NCBI GenBank assembly: GCA_035222895.1
Contig: JAVYIG010007206.1
Span: 1 to 64,000 of the forward strand
Direction: 5' to 3'
DNA length: 64,000 nt
Source: Strongylocentrotus droebachiensis
Taxonomy: Eukaryota > Echinodermata > Echinoidea > Camarodonta > Strongylocentrotidae
Shown here: positions 48,720 to 59,105 of the stretch, one piece after another
Layout: each line of letters starts with the position of its first letter
How positions within the stretch are numbered: position 1 is the stretch's first letter
The notes under the pieces: generated by a model
What the model was told of the DNA's origin: nothing
The model's input: only the letters and a program-made list of their open reading frames with translations
Databases searched by the model: none
Translations under genes and position numbers: made by a program

Positions 48720-49358
48720 CAGTGTGAGTCAAAAAAAAGTTTACACCTAGAAAAATGCTAATTATTTTAAAAATCATCTATGAACAGTAAATTAGTATAC
48801 ATTTTATGAAAGAGTGTTTGATCCCAAATCATTTGGTATCATTTTTGTGTGGTATGTGATCTCGTTTGGATGAACAGGAGGCATTTTTTGTGAGAGTGCA
48901 AAAATCGACTTTCGGCAAATTTGCTTATGTGATGTTTGAATACAACAATTGGGATTTGGGTATTAATTCGGTCTTTGCAGATCCAAATAACATCACTAAC
49001 AAATGTAATCATGCCACACATATCAAATATCGAATATCAAATATCAACGAACATTTGTGCGCGCGTGTGTGTGAGTGTGACTTTACTTCTGCAAAAAGCA
49101 TATGCAATGCATTTCATTTGATACATTCAATTCAATTCATTCTCTCACTCCGCTAAATAATACATGCTGTATGCATGCACTCTCGCAAACAATGCCTCCT
49201 GTTCATCCAAGCGTGAACACATACCGGCACACAAAAATGATACCAAATGATTTGGGATAAAATACTTTTTCATAAGATGTATAATAATTCACTATTCAAA
49301 GATCATTTTAAAAATAATTAGCAGCTTTCTAGGTGTAAACTTTTTTTGACTCACACGG
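48720..49358. mobile_element. Mariner-like MITE with ~190-bp inverted arms
   Basis: Flanked by TA. The ends CAGTGTGAGTCAAAAAAAAG and CTTTTTTTGACTCACACGG continue inward through GTTTACACCTAGAAA, ATCATTTGGTATCATTTTTG and GATGAACAGGAGGCATT in inverted form. Open frames inside are not convincing proteins. Confidence 0.88.
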
Positions 49359-49997
49359 TATATCTATATATATTTACATATGTAGGCTACGTTTATTTAT
49401 GTATGTATGTGTGTGGGTGTGTACTGACGCCCGAGGAAGTGATGGAGCTGGTTCAACTCTTCAAAAATGTGTACTAAAGATTGATTTTATGATATCCATT
49501 TTCAGAAGATCGATGAACGGTGCTTAACATGACCTCTAGATTTGTCCACATATTTTTACATTTTATTGATAAGGTCACTATGCTTCTATATATGAGATAC
49601 TAGAGACGCTTAATGATGAAAATAAGATAAATGTTAATTTTGCATCAAGAATTTAAGTTGATTTCAGAGCTTGCTACGAAATATTCAAGCACCACGTAAA
49701 CGTATATTGTAGATTGATGCTATTCAATGTGTTTTCCTAGTGACATTTACAAAAACGATAATAACTGTGAAGTATTCGCTTAACTTCTTTTGAAATGCAT
49801 AGAATGATGACTGTGGGACACTATTCCAGGTTTAAGTATGATTTCATTGCAAATGACTTTGTGATTTTTAAGAAAATGCCAATTAAATCTTGATTCATTT
49901 ATTATGAGACACCCTGTAAACATATTTATATATACATGTATAAATATATGTGTGTGTGTTTATATTCAAAATGCCGTCAGGTTATCATAGTGTAAAT
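49359..49997. other. No gene recognised
   Basis: AT-rich spacer between two transposon-like elements, with TA and TG microsatellite bits near 49365-49420 and 49950. Confidence 0.4.
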
Positions 49998-51296
49998 GTG
50001 ACCCGGCACCACAAAACCAACAAAAAGTCGCAACCAGCGATTCTCCGTAATCAGCTAAAATGTCAATTTAGGTGAAAAAAATAGATTTTTGTTTTTTTGC
50101 ATTTTCTGAAAGAGTGGTCTTTTCTGTACCTAGTATCAAAATTTGGAAGTCTAAAACATAGTAGAAGATGTGTTTTAAACGGTTTTTCTAGACCAGTTTT
50201 TTTCGCACAGCCTTCGGTCTCTTCCAAAATTTGATCACTTTTCCCGAGCGAAATTATCGTAGTCCGGAAATGGTCGGTCGTTGCTAACGGTTCGTGCTAC
50301 GCGGGCTGTGATTGGTCCGTTATAGCAATCAGTGCGGCGCGCCATTTTGTTTGTATCCGCTTTCACATCCGAGTTCCAGATTTGCGTTCGTCTTATATTC
50401 TCCGTTAACGACTTCGACTAGCTTGATTGTACATCACATATCCAGAATTTGTTGATCAAGAGTAGACCTAAGAACATTATTATATTTTATACATTTGAGA
50501 GTGACAAGTTGCGAAAAAGTCTACAACGTCGTTACAATGCCAGGTTTTGTACGTGAGCAGAGCCGTGGGATGGTACCGGGGTGCACCAACGCAGATGCCC
50601 GGGTAGCTCGGGCGGTCAACGAAGCGATGATGCGGGGGCTAGCTGCGGGGGATCGGGCCAACCTTACAGCTTTGCTTACTGAACACTTCGGGCAAGACAG
50701 CGACGAGAGAATTCCTGATAATGTGGTTACAAATAATTGCCCAGATGTATACAAAACAAGATAGGTGACAAGCAGTGTTATGTAAGGGGGAACAAAAAGA
50801 CTCCGGGTCCACCATGAATAGGCATTGTCTAGTGCAGGTGTCTCGGCACTATGTTGCAGTTCACTTAATCTGTCCAATTACAACTCTAAACATTTACAAC
50901 ATAATAACTTTTGAAAGACTTAAGTCCACACATTGAAACCTCAGAAACATAATGAACAGACTATGTTTGACCATCAGGCCAAATTTCAGCCTAATCTGAA
51001 AATCTCTTCATAGTGGTTGCTATGGCCTTTTGATTCACCCTTCTATTGATTTCCCTGTGGTTTGCTTGCTCCGCATGCTTGAATAGCCCCAAACTTTAAA
51101 GCTCTCTTTCTCACAATTTAATACCAGTAACCTCCCTCACCAGCTCTTTTCATTCACTAAATTGAAAGGGTTAGGAAGCTTCAATTTGGACAAGTAATAT
51201 ACCATTTTAATGAGGAGAACTTCTTCTTTCATAATCAGATGAAATCAGGAAAATAATTTTTTGCGACTTTTTGGTGGTTTTGTGGTGCCGGGTCAC
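49998..51296. mobile_element. 1.3-kb TIR element flanked by AAAT
   Basis: GTGACCCGGCACCACAAAAC at the left and its inverted copy at the right (ending GGTGCCGGGTCAC), continuing into AAAAAGTCGC. AAAT is present on both sides (49994-49997, 51297-51300). The middle 50200-50760 is CpG-rich, unlike its surroundings, and holds a short reading frame. Confidence 0.85.
50537..50764 (+). CDS. Small ORF in the 1.3-kb element, unknown
   Basis: 75 codons beginning 'MPGFVREQSRGMVPGCTN' with an Ala/Arg-rich middle ('ARVARAVNEAMMRGLAAG') that could form a helix. The CpG-rich upstream stretch includes GTGATTGGTCC (an inverted CCAAT box). The composition differs from the AT-rich neighbourhood. No family recognised; it may be the first exon of a lost transposase gene or simply GC-rich non-coding DNA. 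Confidence 0.3.
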   Translation: MPGFVREQSRGMVPGCTNADARVARAVNEAMMRGLAAGDRANLTALLTEHFGQDSDERIPDNVVTNNCPDVYKTR

Positions 51297-51427
51297 AAAT
51301 GATACTACCAGTACCTCCTAATCGAGTTCTCCGTTTTCATTTGACCAGGATGTGCTGTTCGAAGACACCACTTGTCATTAGAAAAAGAGGAATGATAAAA
51401 TGTGAGTTTGCTCAGGCTTCCGTGAAT

Positions 51428-51435
51428 GTTTAAAG
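51428..51435. repeat. 8-bp target-site duplication, left copy
   Basis: GTTTAAAG, identical to 57037-57044, directly before the terminus CAGGCGCGAATCCAGG. Confidence 0.9.
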
Positions 51436-51584
51436 CAGGCGCGAATCCAGGATTTCTTAGGGGGAGGGGGGGGGGGGCCCAAATTTGAAATTATGCGAGC
51501 CAAATATTGGTACGTTATAGTGACCAGCATTGACTAAATGGGGGGGGGGGTGTAGGGAGGGGCGATTTCCCCCTACCTCCTCCG

Positions 51585-51730
51585 CAAAGCGCCGAAGCTT
51601 TGACGTTTTATTAAATTATTGGAGAAAGAGTACGATTGTTGTACCGTTCTCGACTCTTAATCCTCGCCTGAATTCAGCTTTCCCCCTCCCGCGCGAAGCG
51701 CGGAAGCTTTTAAATTTCATTAAATCATTA
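51585..51730. repeat. ~110-bp minisatellite, left block
   Basis: About 1.3 units of GCGCGAAGCGCGGAAGCTTT / CATTAAATTATT / GATTGTTGTACCGTTCTCGA / CTTAATCCTCG / GAATTCAG. It continues at 55674 in the same orientation after the inserted transposon. Confidence 0.9.
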
Positions 51731-51782
51731 TAGTCAGGTGGCTTAGCGAAATTATAGTTACACTGCGGATAAAAGCGCCATT

Positions 51783-52270
51783 TTTTGTACAGCGCTTCCT
51801 TAGGACCTACTGAACGATATTAGCCTTGGAGCTCTCGGTAAAAAATTGATTTAAAGGTGTTAAGGGCGGGTGCGTTATCCCCGAGCCCCTAAGTAACATA
51901 TAAGGTAAAATAACATTGATTTGTTGTTGTACGAATGTGATTTTGGGTACAGGGCTTTTTAGGACCTTCTGAATGATGTTAGGGTTGAAGACCCCCACAA
52001 AACATTAAAATAGGTGTGAATTGGGGGCGGGAGCGTCGTACCGGAGCCCCCATATTATATATCATGTAAGATCACATTGATTTGTGGTTTAGGACAACCT
52101 TTCTGTACAGGGCTTCCTTAGGACCTACTGAAAGACATTAGGGTAGGAACCCCTTGCAACAATTTCCTATTAGGGTGTGGGGTGGGGGCGTCGTCCCCTA
52201 GTCCCCAAATAATTAATATCGTAAAATAACAATGATTTTTTTTCTTCTTGTATGAATGCAATCACATAAG
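51783..52270. repeat. Left-arm subunits (~160 bp, three copies)
   Basis: TACAGSGCTTCCTTAGGACC-type starts near 51787, 51950 and 52112, each followed by ATATTAG, a GGCGGGTGCG- or GGGGGCGTCGT-type G-rich stretch and AGGTAAAATAACATTGATTT. The right arm has two such units inverted, so the arms differ in copy number. Confidence 0.8.
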
Positions 52271-52435
52271 TGTGAAGAGGGTCGGGGCGTTGTTCCGGAG
52301 CCCTCGCGTTGATTTTGTTTATGTTTACCTTAATACTTTGCATACTCTGGGGTAGAATGTTGTGAATTGCCAGTTATTAGTCTTTACAAAACAGAACATG
52401 CTCATGTCAGGTGGCTAAGCGTTACTATCAACTAA

Positions 52436-55002
52436 TCATAGCCTATAGGAGCCCCTCGGAATTTTTGAAATCATGAGGATGCCAGTACCAATGGATGCCA
52501 CAGATTTCCTGGATGTGACATATACAGCTTTGGCTGGCGGCAGGATGAACTCTTCAATCCTGGAAGTCAAAAAGACAAACACCTCTTTCTCGTTGAGTGG
52601 GTCACTGAGAAAGTCCATTCAATTGCCTGGTACTTTCCTGCGCACACTCTTGCCTCTCTTTTCTCGGGTAGATTCTTTCAAGCTATCTGGAATGTATGCG
52701 TCCCACACAACATCCAACCTCATGGCGTCCTGAAGCTGTTTTTCCAGGTAAGGGACGCATTCCCGGTCTGCATACTCATGGAAGGTGCTGACGCGGGTAG
52801 TGGGCAGACAGTGTATGATGACGGCACCATTTGCAGTCATAGGTTGAAGGTGGCTCTGATTGACCAGGTTGCTCAAGACATTTTAGCAGGTCTGACTTCG
52901 TGCTGGGCAAATGAAGCTTGTTAAAGTTTGAGAGGAAAGGAGCTCTCTGCCAGTCACCATCCCGGTTTTGCATAGATATGTACAACTTGCCGAAGAGTGT
53001 CACGTTGTTTGATGCACTTTGATCTTCTTCCCCTGCTTAGATGTTACCTTACTTTTAGGTTTACTGAAAATTGCTTTGGTCATGGGTGGAGTGGCTGCGC
53101 ACATCAAGCAGAATCTTGACAAAGTTCTTGTACTGTTTCCTGCCCTGTGTCCTACAATGTGTGCAATACGGCTACCACTGATTCATCCTCGCAGTTGCAA
53201 CTGTCAAGAGTTACTAGTTCTGAGAAATCATCCAAGAAGGGATTGCCCATTCGTCTGATGGTATCGGAGAGGCTGACAATCTGTCGCTGGAAGCTCTTCT
53301 GTTTTGAGAGAACCTGCTCATGATGCTGGAAGTTCTCTGGGATTTCGGTGTCATCATCAGTAAGGTATTCTACTTCGAATTGCTTTAGCAGCCTGGACAT
53401 CTCTGGTCCCGAAAGCATCCATCGTCGGAAAGCCACAGGGCTTTTTGTGAGTCCAACAGCTCTACCAGAACCTTTCAAAATCTTGTTCTCCTGCCCATGA
53501 GCTTGATCAAATGGGATTGCAGAGAGTTTGTTACTTGTCTTGGAAAGGACCAAGTGAGAAATTTTTAAAACTCATCTTTGATAGTGTCGGGCAAGGACTT
53601 CATATCTCTGATGTGGACTGGCATCCAACGTGAGTAGTTCACATGATCCAAGGCAAAAAACAGTGGTGTGGGTTCCTCCAAGACTTCAACATAAAAAGGA
53701 AAATTCTTCTCTTTGTGAGCCCTGATGAAGATAAGAATGAGGGTTCATATCTCATGATCAGGTCCCAATACATGAAAGTAGGACTTCTCCTCTGCATGTT
53801 GTTTCTCCAAGCCATGGCAGACTCTTCATCTTTGGGGCGCTCGCTGTGCATGAAAGCTTCACTCTGAAGATTGTGCAGAGTCAAGAGAGTGATTTGGTGG
53901 GTGCGCCTAGTTCGGGTTAGGTGTGCTGCCTTCAGATACGAATCGGTCGTGCCAGATGACGCTACCTTTGCCTCTGTGAGGGCTGTAGTCAAGCCAGAAC
54001 TTTCTAAGACATCTTCAAGTGTATTGTATATTGTCATTTCTGCATGTCTGCAGACCACCTACCATAACCACATGCACTCTCTCACAATGGGTGTCTGGCC
54101 ATTTCCACTGTACAAACTTTGCCAGGGCAAACAGAGGCTGGTCAAATGTATTGACCGGGATTTCTGAGTTCAGAAATTCAACAGCTTGCCTCTCGACATC
54201 ATTGCCATGCTTAATCACAGCAGGAGTTGCAGACTTCTCATAAAACAGAGGAAGGAGTGCACAGTGTGCTGGAGGGTCTTCTACCGGAGGTTGATTAGAG
54301 GCATGATAGGCAGCCCATGAAATGGTATCTCCACTGATGAGTTCTTTTGCCTCTAGAAGTGGCAGTGAATGCTCTACTCAGCTGTGTTCCCCTGCTCCGG
54401 CCGCATCTAAGCACCTCTCGACTGGAAACACTTCACTTTCTGGCACCGCAACAGCAGTTGTCTTCAAAGCTATGGCTGGTACATTGGCGTAGGTATTAGA
54501 AAGAGCATGCTTTTCATTTCCAGAAGGTGGTATCACAACAGGTGCTCTGCTCTCACCAGGTTTGTCCTTGGTAGGCAACTTTAAAAGGCTGATTCCAGTC
54601 CCATGGAATGATGTTTTGGAAGTGGCTCGAGTTGTGGTCTAGGTTGTCGATGGCGCCAACAGTGAACACACCTTTCCAGAGGCTAGCCGGAGACACCACT
54701 CCATCTTCTACAAGGCGTTCACATGTAGAAGTTGCGATCTATTCCTCAATCTCCAAAATTTCCCATAAGAAATGCTGATGCCAAAGTGATATAACTGTGT
54801 GATGAGTCTCTTGCTTCTGATCAGCGCATGCATACTGAAGCCAATATAGACGATTCACATACAGATAGTGAACCTCATTCAACTTGAAGAGGAGAGTTCC
54901 AGAGTCCACAGATTTCTCAATGTAGCTGGTCAGTCCCACAAATGCCCGAGACTTATTCATTTTTTTCATCAGCAGCCCATTGTATATAGGTTTATAGTTC
55001 AA
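52436..55002 (-). pseudogene. Broken large coding region of the inner transposon, unclassified family
   Basis: Open segments in several frames on the minus strand line up as one ~850-residue protein. N- to C-terminal: 'FVGLTSYIEKSVDSGTLLF' and 'YLYVNRLYWLQYACA' (54.9 kb), 'ISWAAYHASNQPPVEDPP' (54.3 kb), 'FDQPLFALAKFVQWKWPDTH' (54.1 kb), 'HLTRTRRTHQITLLTLHNLQ' (53.9 kb), 'FALDHVNYSRWMPVHIRDMK' (53.6 kb), 'SAIPFDQAHGQENKILKGSG' (53.5 kb) and 'YIPDSLKESTREKRGKSVRR' (52.7 kb). From memory, proteins with these blocks are multicopy and uncharacterised in many marine invertebrates. The Asp/His/Arg-rich 'LDHVNYSRW..VHIRDM' and 'DQAHGQENK' blocks look catalytic, but I cannot assign a superfamily. Frameshifts and stops make this copy inactive. 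Confidence 0.75.
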
Positions 55003-55673
55003 TAATTACTTTGGTGAAACTGCTTGTATATTTCACTTGTAGTATTGCAATTCATCAAAAATTGAATTCAATTTTGTTAATGGCCTCTGCACAAATATTT
55101 TGTAACCATTTTTAACTTTTTATGATACCCAGGAATGAATAGAATTATGTCAAAAATGTCGGCTAACTTGAAATCTGTATTTTACATGATTTTTTTTCAA
55201 AAATTCCGAAGGTCTTCTAGGCTATGAATAGTTGATAGTAACGCTTAGCCACCTGACATGAGCGTGTTCTGTTGTTAAGACTAAATACTGGCAATTCACA
55301 ACATTCTACCCCAGAGTATGCAAAGTATCAAGGTAAACAAAAATCAACGCGGGGGCTCTAGAACAACGCCCCGACCCTCTTCACACTTATGTGATTGTTT
55401 TGCCGGGGGCTCCTTCCTTAATATCGATCAGAAGGTCCTAAAAAGTCCTGTACCAAAAATTGCATTCGTACAACAACAAATCAATGTTATTTTACCTTAT
55501 ATATAATTTAGGGGCTTTGGTATGACGCCCCCGCCCCCATAATATATTAAATTTTTACCGAGGGCTCCAATGCTAATATCATTCAGTAGGTCCTAAGGAA
55601 GCCCTGTACCGAAAATGGTTCTTTTATCCGCCGTGTAACGATAATCGATCAATGACGGTAAGCCACCTGGCTA

Positions 55674-56405
55674 TTAGAGAAAGAAAACGATTCTTTGCAC
55701 CGTTCTCGACTCTTAATCCTCGTCTGAATTTAGTTCCCCCCCCCTCCCGCGCGAAGCGCAGAAGCTTTTACGATTCATTAAATCATTAGAGAAACACGAC
55801 GATTCGTTGTACCGTTCTCGAAAATAATCCTCGTCTGAATTCAGTTCCTCTCTCCTCCCCACCCCCTCCCGCGCGAAGCGCAGAAGCGTTACGTTTCATC
55901 AAATCATTAGAGCAAGCAGACGATTCGTTGTACCGTTCTCGACTCTTAATCCTCGTCTGAATTCAGTTCCCGGCCTCATGCGCGAAGCGCGGAAGCTTTG
56001 ACATTGTATTTAATTATTAGAGAAACAAGACGATTCGTTGTACCGTTTTCGAAAATAATCCTCGTCTGATTTCAGTTTTCCCCCTTTTGCGCAAAGCGCG
56101 GATGCCTTGACGTTTCATTAAATTATTAGATAAAGAAACAAGGTGTACAATTTTCGACTTTTAACCCGTTTCTGCATTCAGTTTCTCCCCCCACCCCCCG
56201 CCCCCCGAAAGTTTTGACGTTTCATTAAAATCATTTAAGAAAGAAGACGATTCGCTGTACTGTTATTGTCTCTTAATCCTTGTCTCAATTCAGTCCCCCC
56301 CCCCTCCTGCGCAAAGCGCGGAAGCTCTGACATTTCATTAAATTATAAGAGAAAGAAGACGATTCGTTGTACTGTTTTCGACTCTTAATCCTTGTCTGAA
56401 TTTCA
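55674..56405. repeat. ~110-bp minisatellite, right block
   Basis: Six to seven imperfect units of GATTCGTTGTACCGTTCTCG, CTCTTAATCCTCGTCTGAAT, a C-run, and GCGCGAAGCGCRGAAGCTTT. Same orientation as the left block. Confidence 0.92.
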
Positions 56406-57020
56406 AAAATGTTTTTTTGTCTGCTCCTTTTTCTTCCTACGTCCTCTTATTACGTCCGCCATATATTTTGATACCTTGTCCGCCCCCGGAAACTTAGGTC
56501 GTTTCGGCCCCCACCCATCTCCATACGTTGTTGGCGGGATTAACCGCAAATTATCTATTTTCCCTTCTTTTCACCTTTTTTTTCTTCTTCCTCTTTTTCG
56601 GTCCCTTTTAGCTCTCCTTTTTTTCTTTTTCCTTTTCCTTCCTTCTCTCTTTTTTTTTGGGTGGAGGGGGCGGGGGAGGCCCACCCCCACCCCGATTCAC
56701 AACTTGTTGGCGGGAAAATTGCAACTGATACCCCCTTCTTTTCTTTTCTTCTTCCTCAATTTTCCTTCCCTTTATCTCCTCTTTCCCTTTTTCTTTCCAT
56801 TTCCTTCCTTCTCTCTTATTTTTGTTGATGGGGGGGGGGGGGGAGGGGGAGGGAGCAACAGCCTGGGAGGCGAGGCCCTCCCCCCCCCCGATCTACCCCT
56901 TCCCCCTTTTCTTTTCTTCTTCCTCTTCTTTCTTTCCCTTTCTCTCCTCTTTCCCTTCTTTTCCTTCTCTCTCTCTCTCTCTTTTTTCCTTTTTTTCCCC
57001 AGGGGGGGGGGGGGGGGGGC
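56406..57020. repeat. C/T-rich tandem repeat with G-runs
   Basis: Three ~180-bp units of CTTTTCTTCTTCCTC-type sequence, each with a G-rich block (GGGTGGAGGGGGCGGGGGAG and variants). Two units share 'GTTGGCGGG'. Long open frames here are low-complexity (Phe/Leu/Ser/Pro, or Arg/Lys/Glu on the other strand) and not genes. Confidence 0.85.
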
Positions 57021-57036
57021 CCTGGATCCCGCACTG

Positions 57037-57044
57037 GTTTAAAG
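57037..57044. repeat. 8-bp target-site duplication, right copy
   Basis: GTTTAAAG, identical to 51428-51435. Confidence 0.9.
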
Positions 57045-58810
57045 GCAATGTGTGTGTGTTGTGCGGGCGTGTGTGCGTTTGCGCGCGCGCGTGTATGTGT
57101 GGGTGTGTTTATCTAACATATACATTGCTTATCAAATAAGTGTACCCAACTTGTATAGCTCATTCTTTCCTGTAGGACTTGGATACTTTCCGTTCCTGAT
57201 TTGTTATGTCTTTATTTATCTCTTTTTGAGTTTTACGTGTATCTTCCGATCTGCATATACAGTAAACATCTAAATTATTCATACTCTTAACAAATCTTGC
57301 AATTTTTATGAGAACAAAAAAACGTTTGTCCTAATTAATGTTTCGTGAGAATGTGTCATATTAAAGCTTACAACTTAAAAGTATTCGACAAAGTCCATAA
57401 TTCCACCAGTCCACATTTTATTCTTGAGTTACAAGAAACACCAACAATCTTAGAATTTACAAGGGGTATATATATATAATTTAGTTTTTAACTGTATATA
57501 TATATATATATTTGGTTTACATTCGTCTCTGGATCCCTCTTCATATTTCTCTCTTTGATTACTCCTTTTGTTTTCTGCAGCTAGCTCCTCTTAATACACC
57601 TCCATTTCCCTCCCCCTAATATCCCGCCTATATCCTCCTCCTTTAAATTCCTTCCTCTTCTTCCTCCTCCTTCCCAGGAGCAGTTAAACATGGAAAGGCC
57701 ATCGGAGGGGGTGGTGTTGAGGTAATGACATTCATTTTCTACACGTGCCTCGTAATTTTTGGGGGGAACTAGAAGACAAAGTCATCTTTGTTTGACCAAA
57801 ATCGGTTCAGAGACGGCTGAGATATAATACTTGTGTACCACCACAAATATTATATAATTAGAAAAAGCCGTTGAAAAACGGAATAGCGCATTTTACGTCG
57901 TATTTAAGTCAATGCCGATGTTGGCTTTTTCTTGTTGGTTATATTACGCACAACTAGCCGTCCCATATATTGTTATTTTTAGTTAAATAATTAATTAACG
58001 GTCACGGTATTTTTTTGAAAGTGGAGCTGAATTGGCATGATCGTATCGGCTAAATTTCACACATTTTGGGGTCTAAAATTACCTTCGTAGCAATTTTAGG
58101 TTCTAAAAGGGCACTAGAAATGTCATAGATAAGAATAAGAGCAATAACTATGCACTTTGATGGCATTTGCGGTCTGAAAACAGAACTCAACTATCCCTTT
58201 AAAAACAAGTTCATGGAGATAATCTACAGTTTGAGCGAAAAACAGACCATTATTAATGAAAAAATGGAAAAAAATGCTCTCATTCCTTAATTTTCCCGAC
58301 TATATTATTACATATAAATTACATTTTAGGTGAATGTAAATCGTCTCAAAGCAATGCATTGGCTTTATATAGCATCAAGCTCCGTTGAGCTTCAGACTGT
58401 TTTTTAGCTGCACATAGAATTCTTGTAGAGCCTTTTTACTTGCACTGTACACTCGGCACTTGACAAGCACAAGGTACGATAATACGCCAACGGCGGACTG
58501 TACTATACTGGAAGAAGAAGAAGAAGAAGACATTTAAGTGTTGAAAGATTTTTTTAAAGACTGTTTAATGTATTATTTTCATGGAAAAAATGGTTGGAAA
58601 AATTCAAAAATGGTTTGGATAATTTACTGTTAGAGGGTGTCGCACAGTGACACCTTCAAAGAAGACACCTTCAAAGTAAATGTCTTCGAAGTTTGAGAAT
58701 TTTTGTCTGCATGTTAGAGGGTTAGTACAGTAAAAGGAATATAATAAATAATATTTCATTAAAAAAAATACGCAGTTTTTTCATGAACCTTTAACAATGT
58801 TACCAAGTCA
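57045..58810. other. 1.8 kb without a recognised gene
   Basis: Includes TG/CG microsatellite (57045-57115), TA tracts (57465-57515), and at about 57760-58200 a partial relative of the 43560 TTAA element ending CTCAACTATCCCT before TTAA. A (GAA)n run lies near 58510. At 58630-58690 GGTGTCGCACAGTGACACC and CTTCAAAGAAGACACCTTCAAAG make short hairpins. Confidence 0.5.
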
Positions 58811-58811
58811 C

Positions 58812-59105
58812 TTGTGGTATTGGTCTGGGGGATATGTCACCGGAATGTGGATCTCATATGGTTCGCGGTTTGAATCCCGGTGTGGCACCAATGGCAAAAC
58901 ATTGATCTACATAAATTTTGCCACTCTCCACTCAGGCGTAATAAATGGCTACTTGGTAGGAATTTATTCCCTTAAATGCTTCTAGCACCTGAGGGCAGCT
59001 TGGCTAGAGCCAGGAAAACAATATTACTTTGTAGGCACTTTGAGCATCCCCTGGGATGGATATGTGTGCAATATAAATGTATCCATTATAATTATGCTTT
59101 AATAA
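58812..59105 (+). mobile_element. tRNA-derived SINE
   Basis: A tRNA-like head from about 58817 with box B GGTTTGAATCC (58867-58877) and GTGTGGCACCA closing the head. The body contains CACCTGAGGGCAGCTTGGCT and GATGGATATGTGTGCAATAT and ends in an AT-rich tail with TAATAAAAGG. Confidence 0.75.

Larger units (their letters stand above)
51731..55673. mobile_element. Inner 3.94-kb transposon with long inverted termini
   Basis: Ends are TAGTCAGGTGGCTTA and TAAGCCACCTGGCTA. TTA (or ATTA) is duplicated at both sides (51728-51730, 55674-55676), and deleting the element restores the minisatellite sequence AATCATTAGAGAAAG. The inverted arms (about 51731-52460 and 55195-55673) contain tandem ~160-bp subunits and an inner copy of the terminus (CAGGTGGCTAAGCG). 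A TTA duplication is typical of PIF/Harbinger, but the encoded protein does not look like a Harbinger transposase. Confidence 0.88.
51436..57036. mobile_element. Outer 5.6-kb element, 8-bp target duplication (hAT-like)
   Basis: The left terminus CAGGCGCGAATCCAGG and right terminus CCTGGATCCCGCACTG are inverted and flanked by exact GTTTAAAG copies. Eight-base duplications and CA(G)...TG ends point to the hAT superfamily; this is inference because no transposase was seen. The interior consists of a ~110-bp minisatellite, C/T-rich repeats and a second transposon. Shorter relatives with CAGKGGCGGATCYAG ends lie at 21491, 60202 and 61392. Confidence 0.85.

Noticed and set aside
56392..57042. Longest low-complexity open frame of the right half (216 residues)
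   Set aside because: Consists of C/T-rich tandem repeat translated into Phe/Leu/Ser/Pro. The opposite strand gives Arg/Lys/Glu. It lies inside a transposon.
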